Source: an uncultured Clostridia bacterium (GTDB lineage Bacteria; Bacillota; Clostridia; Christensenellales; CAG-314). From it: a stretch of DNA of 39,238 nucleotides. The notes under the pieces were generated by a model. That model ran no database searches and was not told the DNA's origin. It saw nothing but the letters and a program-made list of their open reading frames with translations. The stretch spans positions 1 to 39,238 of the forward strand of contig CAKRAM010000075.1 of assembly GCA_934294965.1 (NCBI GenBank). The letters run 5' to 3'. Below are positions 24,634-33,103 of the stretch, one piece after another. Every line of letters begins with the position of its first letter. Within the stretch, counting starts at the first letter, position 1. The translations under genes and the position numbers were made by a program.

Positions 24634-25508
24634 AAGCGTTCGAATCTTTCCATCCCATTTTGTTGTTCGTCTTCTTTTTGGCGACGATATTCGTCAGTAT
24701 GTTTTGCTTCAATCCGATAGTTACGGCAGTATCGTTTTTTTGCTCGGTGTTCTTTTGCGGAATGCTTATCGGCGGCAAGGAACTGGCAAAAAGTTTGGCA
24801 TATGCCTTTGTGATGATATTGCTTATTTCCGTCACAAACCCGTTGTTTTCCCACAACGGCGAAACGATGCTGTTCTTTTTGAACGATAACCCCGTAACGT
24901 TGGAGGCCATCATGTACGGCGTGAACGTTTCGGTGCAAATAATGGCGGTAATTTACTGGTTCAAGTGCTATCACGCCGTTATGACCAGCGATAAATTCAT
25001 CTATTTGTTCGGCAGAGTAGTGCCGAAGTTGTCCTTGCTACTCTCAATGACGATAAACTTCATTCCCAAGTTCAAACGCCATTTTGCCGAAATCGACGAG
25101 GCGCAAAAGGCTCTCGGGATGTACGCGACCAAAAGTTTTGTGGACAAAATCCGTCAAAAAACCCGTGTGTTGGGCATTTTGATCAGTTGGAGTTTGGAAA
25201 ACTCCGTTCAAACAGCCGATTCCATGCGCGCGCGCGGCTACGGACTTAAAGGAAGAACAAGTTATTCCATTTTCAGGTGGACTGTTCGCGACACAGTCAC
25301 GATAATCATAACACTTGTGCTTATTGCGGCAGTGTGCTATTTGGTTACAGTCGTACCGAGTTATTCGTTCTATCCCACGTTTGCGCCGCTGGCGTTGGAC
25401 GCGTTTGCAATCTCGTTGTACGCGTGCTTGTTTGCGCTTATGTTTTTACCTACGATTTGTGAAATAAAGGAGAATTTGTCGTGGCAATACTTGAAATCCA
25501 AAATTTAA
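24630..25508 (+). CDS. ecfT: ECF transporter transmembrane subunit EcfT
   Basis: EcfT (292 residues) is the scaffold protein that joins the ATPases to the S component of an energy-coupling factor importer. Several hydrophobic helices fill the N-terminal 110 residues, and two more stand at the C-terminus. The cytoplasmic coupling region contains VQTADSMRARGYGLKGR, with the Ala-Arg-Gly motif that docks on the ATPases. GGAGG at 24616-24620 lies 9 nt before the ATG, which overlaps the upstream stop by 4 nt. Its 3' end overlaps the ATPase gene by 28 nt, so the transporter genes form one unit. Confidence 0.92.
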   Translation: MKAFESFHPILLFVFFLATIFVSMFCFNPIVTAVSFFCSVFFCGMLIGGKELAKSLAYAFVMILLISVTNPLFSHNGETMLFFLNDNPVTLEAIMYGVNVSVQIMAVIYWFKCYHAVMTSDKFIYLFGRVVPKLSLLLSMTINFIPKFKRHFAEIDEAQKALGMYATKSFVDKIRQKTRVLGILISWSLENSVQTADSMRARGYGLKGRTSYSIFRWTVRDTVTIIITLVLIAAVCYLVTVVPSYSFYPTFAPLALDAFAISLYACLFALMFLPTICEIKENLSWQYLKSKI

Positions 25509-27190
25509 CGTTCGCGTATAGCGGGGCAACGGAAAACGCGCTTAGCGACGTGTCTTTTTCGGTGGAAAAAGGTGAGTTTGTCGTGCTTTGCGGCGAATCG
25601 GGTTGCGGCAAAAGCACTCTCCTCAGGCTTATCAAAAAGCAACTTGCGCCTGCCGGAACAACAAGCGGAAAGGTGCTGTACTGCGGCGTTCCCGTTTCGG
25701 ATTTGGATGAGCGTTTGTCGGTTGCCGAAATCGGTTTCGTTATGCAAAATCCGGAAAATCAAATCGTAACCGACAAGGTGTGGCACGAACTGGCTTTCGG
25801 TTTGGAAAGTTTGGGCGTTGGTACGGACGAAATTCGTCGCAGAACGGCGGAAATTTGCGGCTTTTTCGGTATCGGAGATTGGTACAACAAAAAAACGTGC
25901 GAACTTTCCGGCGGTCAAAAACAATTGCTAAATCTTGCCTCGATAATGGTTATGCAGCCAAAAATTCTTATCTTGGACGAGCCTACTAGCCAACTGGATC
26001 CCATTGCCGCAACGGACTTTATTGCAACCGTCAAAAAAATCAACAGCGAACTGGGCGTAACCGTGCTTATGGTAGAACATCGTTTGGAAGAAGTGTTCCC
26101 CATTGCCGACAAAGTTGTGCTTATGAACCGCGCGGGCATTTTGGCTGTCGGAACGCCCAAGCAAATCGGCTCGGAACTTAAAAACATCGATCCCAATCAC
26201 AAAATGTTGCTAGGGCTTCCATCGGCGGTGCGTGTCTACAACAAGTTGGACGGCGACGGCGATTGTCCGCTTACCGTAAAAGAAGGCAAGGACTATTTGG
26301 ATGCTCGCTACGACAACACTTACGACCGTTACGGAATCGTTCCGCAGGACTATTCTTCGCGCAAAAAAGCCGTGGAAATTTTTGAGGGGTACTTCCGCTA
26401 CGAACGCGACCTTCCGGATGTTCTTAAAGGAGTGGACTTGACCGTTTACGAAAACGAAATCTTTTGCATCTTGGGTGGCAACGGCGCCGGTAAAACCACA
26501 ACACTTAAGGTGATAAGCGGAATAAAACGGCTCTATCGCGGCAAGTTGCGCATTTGGGGCAAAAAGATTTCAGAATACGGCGGAGTCAGTTTGTATCGGC
26601 ACAACCTCAGTTGTTTGCCGCAAAACCCTCAAACGCTGTTTGTTAAAAACACTTTGCAAGCCGACCTTGACGAAGTGGTAAAAGTTATGGGCTACGGCAA
26701 AGAGGGGCAGGAAAAAATTCGTGCCGTAACCGAGGAATTGGGCATAACGCATTTGCTTTCCCGTCATCCGTTCGATTTGTCCGGCGGTGAACAGCAAAAA
26801 GCCGCATTTGCCAAAATTTTGCTTACCGAGCCAAAAATCATTTTGTTGGACGAACCGACCAAGGGCATAGACGCGTTTTCCAAAAACACGCTTGCAGGCA
26901 TTTTGTACCAACTAAAAGAAAAGGGCATAACGGTTATCATCGTCACTCACGACGTGGAGTTTGCCGCCGAGCACGCCGATCGTTGCGCAATGTTCTTCGA
27001 CGGACAAATCGTGTCGGTTGCCAATCCCGTGGAGTTTTTTGCCAGCAACAGTTATTACACGACGGCGGCAAGCCGAATTTCACGCGGGTTGTATCAAAAC
27101 GCCGTAACGGTGGACATGGTGGTGGAGTTGTGCCGCAAAAACGGCAAAAAGCAAAGCGCCGAGCCGCAAAGCGAGGCAAACAATGGATAA
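25481..27190 (+). CDS. ECF transporter ATPase, two ABC domains fused
   Basis: This 569-residue protein carries two complete ABC ATPase domains, equivalent to EcfA1 and EcfA2 in one chain. The first has Walker A GESGCGKST at 38-46, a Q-loop MQNPENQ, signature LSGGQKQ and Walker B ILILDEPTSQLDP. The second has Walker A GGNGAGKTT near 331, Q-loop LPQNPQ, signature LSGGEQQ and Walker B IILLDEPTKGID with THD as H-loop. Both look catalytically intact. A GTG codon starts the frame after AAAGGAG, within the last 28 bases of ecfT. It powers uptake with EcfT and the S component. Fused ATPases are typical of dedicated ECF systems rather than shared ones. Confidence 0.93.
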   Translation: MAILEIQNLTFAYSGATENALSDVSFSVEKGEFVVLCGESGCGKSTLLRLIKKQLAPAGTTSGKVLYCGVPVSDLDERLSVAEIGFVMQNPENQIVTDKVWHELAFGLESLGVGTDEIRRRTAEICGFFGIGDWYNKKTCELSGGQKQLLNLASIMVMQPKILILDEPTSQLDPIAATDFIATVKKINSELGVTVLMVEHRLEEVFPIADKVVLMNRAGILAVGTPKQIGSELKNIDPNHKMLLGLPSAVRVYNKLDGDGDCPLTVKEGKDYLDARYDNTYDRYGIVPQDYSSRKKAVEIFEGYFRYERDLPDVLKGVDLTVYENEIFCILGGNGAGKTTTLKVISGIKRLYRGKLRIWGKKISEYGGVSLYRHNLSCLPQNPQTLFVKNTLQADLDEVVKVMGYGKEGQEKIRAVTEELGITHLLSRHPFDLSGGEQQKAAFAKILLTEPKIILLDEPTKGIDAFSKNTLAGILYQLKEKGITVIIVTHDVEFAAEHADRCAMFFDGQIVSVANPVEFFASNSYYTTAASRISRGLYQNAVTVDMVVELCRKNGKKQSAEPQSEANNG

Positions 27191-27980
27191 AAGTTTGCTG
27201 TATATTGCCGAGCCTACGCCCAAAGCGGAAGTGAGCTTAACTTCCAACGAAAAGCACAATGCAAAAGTCGGAAAACGGCTGCGTTTGGCACTCTCGATAG
27301 GCGTTTATTGCGTGGCAATTCCGTTGGTAATTTGGCTTGGTATTGCGCTGTGGAACGATCGCAAGTACAATATCGTTTCCATGATAATCGCATTCTTGGC
27401 GTGCGTTCCGTTTTTTGTCGGATTTGAAAAAGGCAAAACAGGAACAAGGGAACTTGTTGTAATAGCCGTAATGACGGCAATATCCGTGTTGGGACGTGTG
27501 ATTTTCGCTCCCATTCCCGGGTTTAAGCCGGTTACGGCAATCGTGATAATAACGGCAATCGCCTACGGCGCGCAGGCGGGATTTTTGACCGGTGCGTTGT
27601 CGGCGGTGGTTTCCAACATTTTTTACGGACAAGGTCCTTGGACGCCTTTTCAAATGTTCGTGTGGGGCATAATAGGCTTCATTGCCGGCATATTGTTCAA
27701 ACGCGGAAAAAAGCCCAACGTGATTGTGCTTGTTATAGTGGGGCTTGTCGGAGGTGTGGCGTATTCCACGATGATGGACATTTGGACGGTTCTCAGTTTC
27801 GGCGAGGGTTGGTCTTGGACAAGGTACCTCGGCGCGCTGGCAACAAGTTTACCCTTTATGGCAATCTATGCCGTGTCCAACGTAGTGTTTTTGTTGCTGC
27901 TCACCAAGCCGTTTTTGGAAAAACTTAACCGTATCGGCACAAAGTACAATTTGTTCGGCGCAATAGACGAGCAAAAGTAG
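27183..27980 (+). CDS. ECF transporter S component, probably for cobalamin (CbrT-like)
   Basis: This 265-residue membrane protein has a hydrophilic N-terminus of about 35 residues and roughly six to seven hydrophobic segments. GRVIFAPIPGFKPVTAIVII and the following SNIFYGQGPWTPFQMFVWG are typical of ECF S components. S components bind the vitamin and set specificity. The cobalamin riboswitch and the transcobalamin-like neighbours make cobalamin or a related corrinoid the best guess, as in CbrT-type systems; sequence alone does not exclude another substrate. It overlaps the ATPase gene by 8 nt. A weak GGCAA/TTGCC hairpin (27980-27998) follows, without a good T-run. Confidence 0.85.
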   Translation: MDKSLLYIAEPTPKAEVSLTSNEKHNAKVGKRLRLALSIGVYCVAIPLVIWLGIALWNDRKYNIVSMIIAFLACVPFFVGFEKGKTGTRELVVIAVMTAISVLGRVIFAPIPGFKPVTAIVIITAIAYGAQAGFLTGALSAVVSNIFYGQGPWTPFQMFVWGIIGFIAGILFKRGKKPNVIVLVIVGLVGGVAYSTMMDIWTVLSFGEGWSWTRYLGALATSLPFMAIYAVSNVVFLLLLTKPFLEKLNRIGTKYNLFGAIDEQK

Positions 27981-27998
27981 GCAACATGCGTACTTGCC

Positions 27999-28344
27999 GT
28001 TTCAAATGCTATGCTATTCGTGATTGTGTATAATTAAAGTCCGTTGATGTTTGACTGCGTTTTGCAAATGCGGCAGTATTGTCTGCGGAATAGTGATTGC
28101 TCCTGTTTTGCGTTAACTGCCATGTAATCGCGTCAAGTGCCTTATGCGCACCTAAACCGATTGTTTCAAATGTGGCAGTTTTGCGGCAAATTTGTTTGCG
28201 GCTGAGGTCTATTGGCGTGGGCAAATTGACGTCAACGTTATTTCCGTAATATATGCGTATTAAAACCGTTTGGCTTTTGGTACGCACATTTTGTTCCAGT
28301 GGATTATTTTGTTCGGTTGCGCTTATGCAAACACATTCACCGAC
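27999..28344. other. Gene-free stretch before trpS
   Basis: About 350 bases without a supported gene. The minus strand is open for 128 codons (28009-28395), but the product matches nothing I recognise, has no good ribosome binding site and would run through the trpS promoter. No T-box leader is visible. Confidence 0.6.
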
Positions 28345-28373
28345 TTGACAATGCGCCATTGCGCTGATATAAT
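28345..28373 (+). promoter_or_regulatory. Consensus promoter of trpS
   Basis: TTGACA (28345-28350) and TATAAT (28368-28373) match the vegetative consensus in all 12 positions with the ideal 17-nt spacer. The start of transcription would be near 28380, about 36 nt before the trpS ATG, which leaves no space for a T-box or other long leader. Confidence 0.95.
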
Positions 28374-28415
28374 CTAAACAAATCGGATGCGGCATTTTTT
28401 GCCGACGGAGAAACT

Positions 28416-29462
28416 ATGCAAAAAATCATTTTGACGGGGGACCGTCCGACCGGTAGATTGCACATCGGTCACTATGTAGGCTCTTTGCGTGAACGCGTTC
28501 GTTTGCAAAATAGCGGAGAGTTTGACAAGATTTTTATTATGATTGCCGACGCGCAGGCGTTGACCGATAACTACGACAATCCGGAAAAAGTTCGCTCTAA
28601 CGTTTTGCAAGTGGCGTTGGACTATCTTGCGTGCGGAGTGGATCCGGACAAGTCCACTTTGTTTATTCAGTCCATGGTTCCGCAGCTTACCGAGTTGACT
28701 TTTTACTATCTCAATTTGGTAACGCTTTCCCGTTTGGAGCGCAACCCTACGGTAAAAACCGAAATAAAGTTGCGTGATTTCGGCAATAGCATTCCTGTGG
28801 GATTTTTGACCTATCCCATCAGTCAGGCTGCGGACATCACTGCGTTCAAAGCAACATGCGTGCCTGCAGGCGAAGACCAAAAACCGATGATAGAGCAGTG
28901 TCAGGAAATTGTTCGCAAGTTCAATTCTATCTACGGAGAAACGCTTGTCGAGCCGCAAATTTTGTTACCTTCCAACAAAACCTGTTGCCGTTTGCCCGGA
29001 ACCGACGGCAAGTCAAAAATGAGCAAATCGCTTGGCAATTGCATTTACCTTTCGGACAGCGCGGACGTAATCAAAACAAAGGTTATGTCCATGTTTACCG
29101 ATCCAAATCACCTTCGCGTGGAAGATCCCGGTCAGGTGGAGGGCAACCCCGTGTTCACCTATTTGGACGCTTTTTGCACCGACGATTGCTTTGCGGAATT
29201 TTTGCCGGAATACGCTTCTTTGGACGAACTTAAGGACCATTACCGTCGTGGCGGTTTGGGCGACGTAAAAATCAAAAAGTTCCTCATCAAAATTTTGCAA
29301 GCCGAACTTGCGCCCATTTTGCAACGTAGGCTATCGTGGGAGCAACGCGAATCGGACGTTTATGAAATTTTGAAGCAAGGCTCTGTTGTGGCGGCGGCAA
29401 AAGCGCAAGAAACGCTGGACGAAGTGCGCCACGCAATGAAAATAGACTATTTCAAGCTGTAA
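28416..29462 (+). CDS. trpS: Tryptophan-tRNA ligase
   Basis: TrpRS (348 residues) charges tRNA-Trp, a class I aminoacyl-tRNA synthetase. The HIGH motif is HIGHY at residues 16-20 within ILTGDRPTGRLHIGHYVGSL, and KMSKS is intact near residue 200 (SKMSKSLGN). Other landmarks are FIMIADAQALTDN and SRLERNPTVKTE. A CGGAG site precedes the ATG. It is a single-gene unit between a consensus promoter and a terminator. Confidence 0.97.
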   Translation: MQKIILTGDRPTGRLHIGHYVGSLRERVRLQNSGEFDKIFIMIADAQALTDNYDNPEKVRSNVLQVALDYLACGVDPDKSTLFIQSMVPQLTELTFYYLNLVTLSRLERNPTVKTEIKLRDFGNSIPVGFLTYPISQAADITAFKATCVPAGEDQKPMIEQCQEIVRKFNSIYGETLVEPQILLPSNKTCCRLPGTDGKSKMSKSLGNCIYLSDSADVIKTKVMSMFTDPNHLRVEDPGQVEGNPVFTYLDAFCTDDCFAEFLPEYASLDELKDHYRRGGLGDVKIKKFLIKILQAELAPILQRRLSWEQRESDVYEILKQGSVVAAAKAQETLDEVRHAMKIDYFKL

Positions 29463-29468
29463 AAATAA

Positions 29469-29496
29469 AACAGTCACACGCTTGTGGCTGTTTTTT
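29469..29496 (+). terminator. Intrinsic terminator after trpS
   Basis: AACAGTCACA (29469-29478) pairs with TGTGGCTGTT (29483-29492), with one G-T wobble and a 4-nt loop. Six Ts (29491-29496) follow. It begins 7 nt after the trpS stop. Confidence 0.88.
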
Positions 29497-29585
29497 GTAG
29501 CAAGTGCCGAGTTTGTGTTTGCAAACGTTTTTTGTTGAAAATCGGCTTCGGCAACTTGTGTTAGGTAAGGAGTAACACATTTACC

Positions 29586-30131
29586 ATGGTCAAAGATTTG
29601 CCTGTCGACTTGATTTCGATGGCGTCGGAACAAGGTTTTTCGGCTGCCGCACTTATGGAAGTCGACCAAGTGCCGTTGAACAGCGATTTCAGACAGTTTT
29701 GCGAGCAAAACGCTTGCGGAAACTACAACGCTAACTATTCTTGTCCGCCGACTTGCGGAACGTTCGAGCAAATGCGCGAAAGGCTTCATGCTTACAAAAA
29801 CGCCTTGTTTTTGCAATCGAGGTGGTACTTGCCGGATTTGTCCGACAAAAAATCCGTTACCGCCGTCAGAAAAACTCACAACGAACACATGATGGTGATG
29901 GCGGGCGTGCTAAACGCGTTGGGTATTTCCACTTTAATTTGCGGTTCCAGCAGTTGCCTTTTGTGCGAGCAGTGTGCAGATCTTAGCGGAGAACCTTGTC
30001 GCAATCCGAACTTGGCGTACAGTTGCCTTTCGGCATACTGCGTGGACGTTTTCGAACTGTGCAAAAAGTTGGGGTGGGACGCATCGTACAAGGACGGCTA
30101 TTTGACCTTTTACGGAATTTTGGCGTTTTGA
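29586..30131 (+). CDS. DUF2284 predicted metal-binding protein
   Basis: This 181-residue protein fits the DUF2284 family of cysteine-rich predicted metal-binding proteins in anaerobes. Conserved clusters are NYSCPPTCGTFEQM in the first third and CGSSSCLLCEQCADLSGEPC in the second, followed by YSCLSAYCVDVFELCKKLGW. The cysteines suggest an iron-sulfur or zinc site. The biochemical role is not known. AAGGAG is at 29567-29572, 13 nt before the ATG, a rather long spacing. No promoter of good quality is visible between the trpS terminator and this gene. Confidence 0.8.
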   Translation: MVKDLPVDLISMASEQGFSAAALMEVDQVPLNSDFRQFCEQNACGNYNANYSCPPTCGTFEQMRERLHAYKNALFLQSRWYLPDLSDKKSVTAVRKTHNEHMMVMAGVLNALGISTLICGSSSCLLCEQCADLSGEPCRNPNLAYSCLSAYCVDVFELCKKLGWDASYKDGYLTFYGILAF

Positions 30132-30443
30132 AGTTAAACGGGGCTATCCTAAATCAAAATTCTAATTTTCGGCCACACTAAGTACGGAAGTTCAAATCTC
30201 CGCAGTTCGGCAGTTTCGCCCGCCGTGGCGGTAATCGCATCCAAGCGCCGCAGTGCGTCGTTATTGTCGTTTGCGTGGCGGATTAAGTAGAACTACCCCA
30301 AAGTTAAACTCTTGTTTTTCGGTCACGCAATAAGTCTGCAAAGCATTGCATTTGGCGGTTAAACAAATAAACATATCAAATCAAAAATCATATCGTAGCC
30401 GCGACATTACGAAAGCGGCAATAAAAAACGGAGGTAAGGTACA
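30132..30443. other. Gene-free stretch between DUF2284 gene and flavodiiron gene
   Basis: About 310 bases without a gene. Two loosely similar segments both begin AAGTTAAAC and continue to a TTTTCGG-C/T-CAC core and AAGT (30131-30183 and 30301-30334). They may be degenerate repeats. No good promoter or terminator was found. Confidence 0.4.
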
Positions 30444-31598
30444 ATGAAAATAGCAAGAGACGTCATTTACGTCGGAGTAAACGATCATCAAGTAGACTTG
30501 TTCGAGGGCATGTACAAAGTGCCTAACGGAATGTCCTACAATTCCTACGTCATTTTGGACGAAAAAATTGCCGTAATGGACACGGTGGACAAGCACTTCA
30601 CCGAGCAATGGCTCGGCAATTTGGAACAAGCTTTGCAAGGCAAAACTCCCGACTATTTGGTTGTTCAACATATGGAGCCGGATCACTCGGCAAGCATCAC
30701 CGCATTTACCGAAAAGTATCCGCAAGCGGTTGTAGTGGCTAACGACAAGGCGTTTGTGATGGTGGACAACTTTTTCGGAAAATCCGCTTGCCCAAACCGT
30801 CTATCGGTAAGCAACGGACAAACGCTGGACTTGGGCAAACATTCGCTAACGTTCGTGTTTGCGCCCATGGTGCATTGGCCGGAAGTTATGGTGACGTACG
30901 ACAAAACGGCAAAAATATTGTTTTCGGCGGACGCCTTCGGCAAATTCGGCGCATTGGACGTGGAAGACGACGATTGGGCTTGTGAAGCGCGCAGATACTA
31001 TTTCGGTATCGTGGGCAAGTACGGCGTACCCGCACAAAACTTGCTAAAAGCGGCAAAAAATTTGGACATTCAAACCATTTGCCCTCTTCACGGTCCCGTT
31101 CTTTCGGAAAACCTCGGCTACTACTTGGGTTTGTACAACACTTGGTCGTCTTACGGAGTGGAAACCGAGGGCGTTTGCCTGTGCTATACGTCGGTTTACG
31201 GTCACACCGAACAAGCGGCATTGTTGCTTGTCGACGAACTTCGCAAAAACGGCGTAAAGGTTGCCGTGAACGACCTTGCTCGTTGCGATATGGCGGAAGC
31301 CGTGGAAGACGCGTTCCGTTACGGAAAGTTGGTTTTGGCAACAACTACCTATGCAGGCACGGTGTTCCCGTTCATGCGTGAATTTTTGGCAAACATCACC
31401 GAACGCGGCTATCAAAACCGCACGGTTGCTCTTATCGAAAACGGCAGTTGGGCGCCCACTGCGGCAAAAGTTATGCGTTCAGCATTTGAAAAATGCAAAA
31501 ACGTAACTGTTTTGCCCGACGATATTACTATTCTTTCGGCAATGACCGAACAAAATAAGTTGCAAATTGCCGATTTGGCAAAGGCTCTTGCCGAGTAG
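30444..31598 (+). CDS. Flavodiiron protein (FprA-type A flavoprotein)
   Basis: Flavodiiron proteins reduce oxygen to water, or NO to N2O, and protect anaerobes. The N-terminal metallo-beta-lactamase-like domain has the diiron ligands H76-x-E78-x-D80-H81 (HMEPDH), His in APMVHWPEVM, Asp in FSADAFGKFG and His in CPLHGP. The C-terminal flavodoxin domain starts near residue 250 with LCYTSVYGHTEQAALLLVDE, and includes TTYAGTVFPFMREFL and ENGSWAPTAAK. At 384 residues it is the short class A form, without rubredoxin or flavin reductase domains. CGGAGG lies upstream of the ATG. An electron donor such as rubredoxin is not encoded nearby. Confidence 0.95.
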   Translation: MKIARDVIYVGVNDHQVDLFEGMYKVPNGMSYNSYVILDEKIAVMDTVDKHFTEQWLGNLEQALQGKTPDYLVVQHMEPDHSASITAFTEKYPQAVVVANDKAFVMVDNFFGKSACPNRLSVSNGQTLDLGKHSLTFVFAPMVHWPEVMVTYDKTAKILFSADAFGKFGALDVEDDDWACEARRYYFGIVGKYGVPAQNLLKAAKNLDIQTICPLHGPVLSENLGYYLGLYNTWSSYGVETEGVCLCYTSVYGHTEQAALLLVDELRKNGVKVAVNDLARCDMAEAVEDAFRYGKLVLATTTYAGTVFPFMREFLANITERGYQNRTVALIENGSWAPTAAKVMRSAFEKCKNVTVLPDDITILSAMTEQNKLQIADLAKALAE

Positions 31599-31650
31599 TT
31601 GCTTGGAATCGGCAGTTTCGGCGGCGGTTTTGATAGCCGCAATCTCCAAA

Positions 31651-31679
31651 TTGCCTAGGCAAGTAATTTGTGATATAAT
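31651..31679 (+). promoter_or_regulatory. Promoter of pth
   Basis: TTGCCT (31651-31656) and TATAAT (31674-31679) are 17 nt apart. The -10 is perfect and the -35 matches 4 of 6. It lies about 40 nt before the pth ATG. Confidence 0.75.
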
Positions 31680-31720
31680 GTTTATAAACGAAACAAAACT
31701 CGTTTGCAAAGAGGAAAACT

Positions 31721-32287
31721 ATGTATTTGGTAGTGGGGCTCGGAAACCCCGATAAGCAATATCTTAACACTTGGCACAACGTGGGCTTTATGTGCTTGGA
31801 CATGCTTGCAAAAAAACTCGGAGTAGAGTTCAACAAGGGCGAGTGCAAATCCGTAACCGCTTCAACCAAAATCAACGGCGAAAAGGTTATTTTGGCAAAA
31901 CCCGTAACCTACATGAATCTTTCCGGCGAAGCCGTCATTGAGTTGTGCAACAAGTACAAAATAGAAAAAGGTCATCTTATCGTCGTTTATGATGATGTGG
32001 ATATTCCGCTGGGCAGTTTGCGTATTCGCAAGGAAGGTTCGGCAGGCACTCACAACGGAATGCGCAACATCGTAAAACTGCTGGGTACAACGGATTTTCC
32101 GCGCATACGCATCGGGACAAAAAAGGATACGCCCATGGCACTTATCGATTTTGTTCTCAGTCGTCTTTCGGTGGAAGATCATGCCGTTGTCGATCCTGTT
32201 TTGGAAAGCGCGGCAAACGCATTGTCGGAATTTGTTCACGGCGACGATTTTGACTTGATTATGCAACGCCACAATGTAAAAGCGTAA
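31721..32287 (+). CDS. pth: Peptidyl-tRNA hydrolase
   Basis: Pth (188 residues) frees tRNA from peptidyl-tRNA that has dropped off the ribosome. The family pattern is complete: VVGLGNPDKQYLNTWHNVGF with the catalytic His at 19, KPVTYMNLSGEAV, and VVYDDVDIPLGSLRIRKEGS with the key Asp, followed by GTHNGMRNIVKLLGTTDFPR. A GAGG site precedes the ATG. In many Bacillota pth lies directly before mfd; here one membrane-protein gene stands between them. Confidence 0.97.
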   Translation: MYLVVGLGNPDKQYLNTWHNVGFMCLDMLAKKLGVEFNKGECKSVTASTKINGEKVILAKPVTYMNLSGEAVIELCNKYKIEKGHLIVVYDDVDIPLGSLRIRKEGSAGTHNGMRNIVKLLGTTDFPRIRIGTKKDTPMALIDFVLSRLSVEDHAVVDPVLESAANALSEFVHGDDFDLIMQRHNVKA

Positions 32288-32338
32288 ACGCATAGCGAGC
32301 GTTGCGGTTGTTTGCAAGCGTCTCAATCGGCAAACGAA

Positions 32339-32366
32339 TGGCAAATTTGAAAATTGTCATTTGCCA
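32339..32366 (+). other. Hairpin after pth
   Basis: TGGCAAAT (32339-32346) and ATTTGCCA (32359-32366) form a perfect 8-bp stem with a 12-nt loop. It lies about 50 nt after the pth stop, but no T-run follows. It may be a weak terminator or an mRNA 3' end structure. Confidence 0.45.
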
Positions 32367-32450
32367 AGTTATCTGTTAGTCATTTGTAGGTAAAGCAAAC
32401 ATAGTCGAATTTTTTCGGTCGACTGAAAGTATTATCAAGAGGAGGATAGT

Positions 32451-32957
32451 ATGAAATCGGCTAAAACTTGGAGAATAATATCTCTTATTTGCGCCTGCCT
32501 TATGGTTGCGGTTGGTATCGCCAGTTTCTTTTCCTGCAGGTGGATTATAAACATCAATAACAACTCGCACGATGTGGAAAATCCCGCAGGCATAGTTGCA
32601 ATTGCTTTTGCAATGGCAATCGTTGCTGCCATGTTTATGATCTTGTCCTTGATTTTCATTGCTGTTGCTCTTGTTCCGATGGTAATCAAAATCGTGCAGG
32701 CTTCTACCCAAAAGGACGGGTTGTCCTACGCTACGGCGGTGTTTAACACGGCGTTTGCATTGGTTTCGGCTATTATTACCATTCTTTCCGTTGCCGACAC
32801 CACCTTTAACTGGCTGTTTTTCTCAATAGGGTTGTTCGGAATGCTCGTTTCGATTTTGGGACTGATTTCCGACGTTTTACTGATTGTTTCCTACCATCGT
32901 GAACGCCGTCAAAGTGTCACGTGCATAACGATAGAGGACGATAGCGAAAACAATTAG
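32451..32957 (+). CDS. Hypothetical membrane protein with four transmembrane helices
   Basis: I do not recognise this 168-residue protein. It has four hydrophobic segments, at about residues 9-28, 45-80 (long, perhaps kinked), 95-115 and 120-145. The N-terminus is short and basic, and the C-terminus is charged (HRERRQ, then an acidic end). There are no catalytic motifs. A strong AGAGGAGG ribosome binding site 7 nt before the ATG supports expression. It sits between pth and mfd on the same strand with gaps of about 150 nt on both sides. Confidence 0.8.
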   Translation: MKSAKTWRIISLICACLMVAVGIASFFSCRWIININNNSHDVENPAGIVAIAFAMAIVAAMFMILSLIFIAVALVPMVIKIVQASTQKDGLSYATAVFNTAFALVSAIITILSVADTTFNWLFFSIGLFGMLVSILGLISDVLLIVSYHRERRQSVTCITIEDDSENN

Positions 32958-32975
32958 CCATTTTGTGGCAAAAAG

Positions 32976-32993
32976 CAAGTCGGCTACGACTTG
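32976..32993 (+). other. Hairpin between membrane-protein gene and mfd
   Basis: CAAGTCG (32976-32982) and CGACTTG (32987-32993) make a perfect 7-bp stem with a GCTA loop, 19 nt after the stop codon. The following bases are TTGCAGTTTTG, so it may act as a poor terminator. Confidence 0.45.
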
Positions 32994-33103
32994 TTGCAGT
33001 TTTGCAAAACGATTGTCGTACCAATACAAAAGGCGAGCGGGCGTGTTCATGTTGCGCTCGTCTTGTCAATCCGCAGATAAACGCTTGTGCGGAATGAATA
33101 GAT

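Noticed and set aside
28009..28395. Minus-strand frame of 128 codons before trpS
   Set aside because: No recognisable domain, no good ribosome binding site, and it covers the consensus trpS promoter.
28374..28415. T-box riboswitch for trpS
   Set aside because: The leader is only about 36 nt long, far too short for a T-box.
30131..30334. Two similar segments as an insertion-sequence remnant or attachment site
   Set aside because: The similarity is short and broken, and there is no transposase or target duplication.
32976..32993. Hairpin as a firm terminator before mfd
   Set aside because: The stem is perfect but the tail lacks a continuous T-run, so it is listed only as a hairpin.
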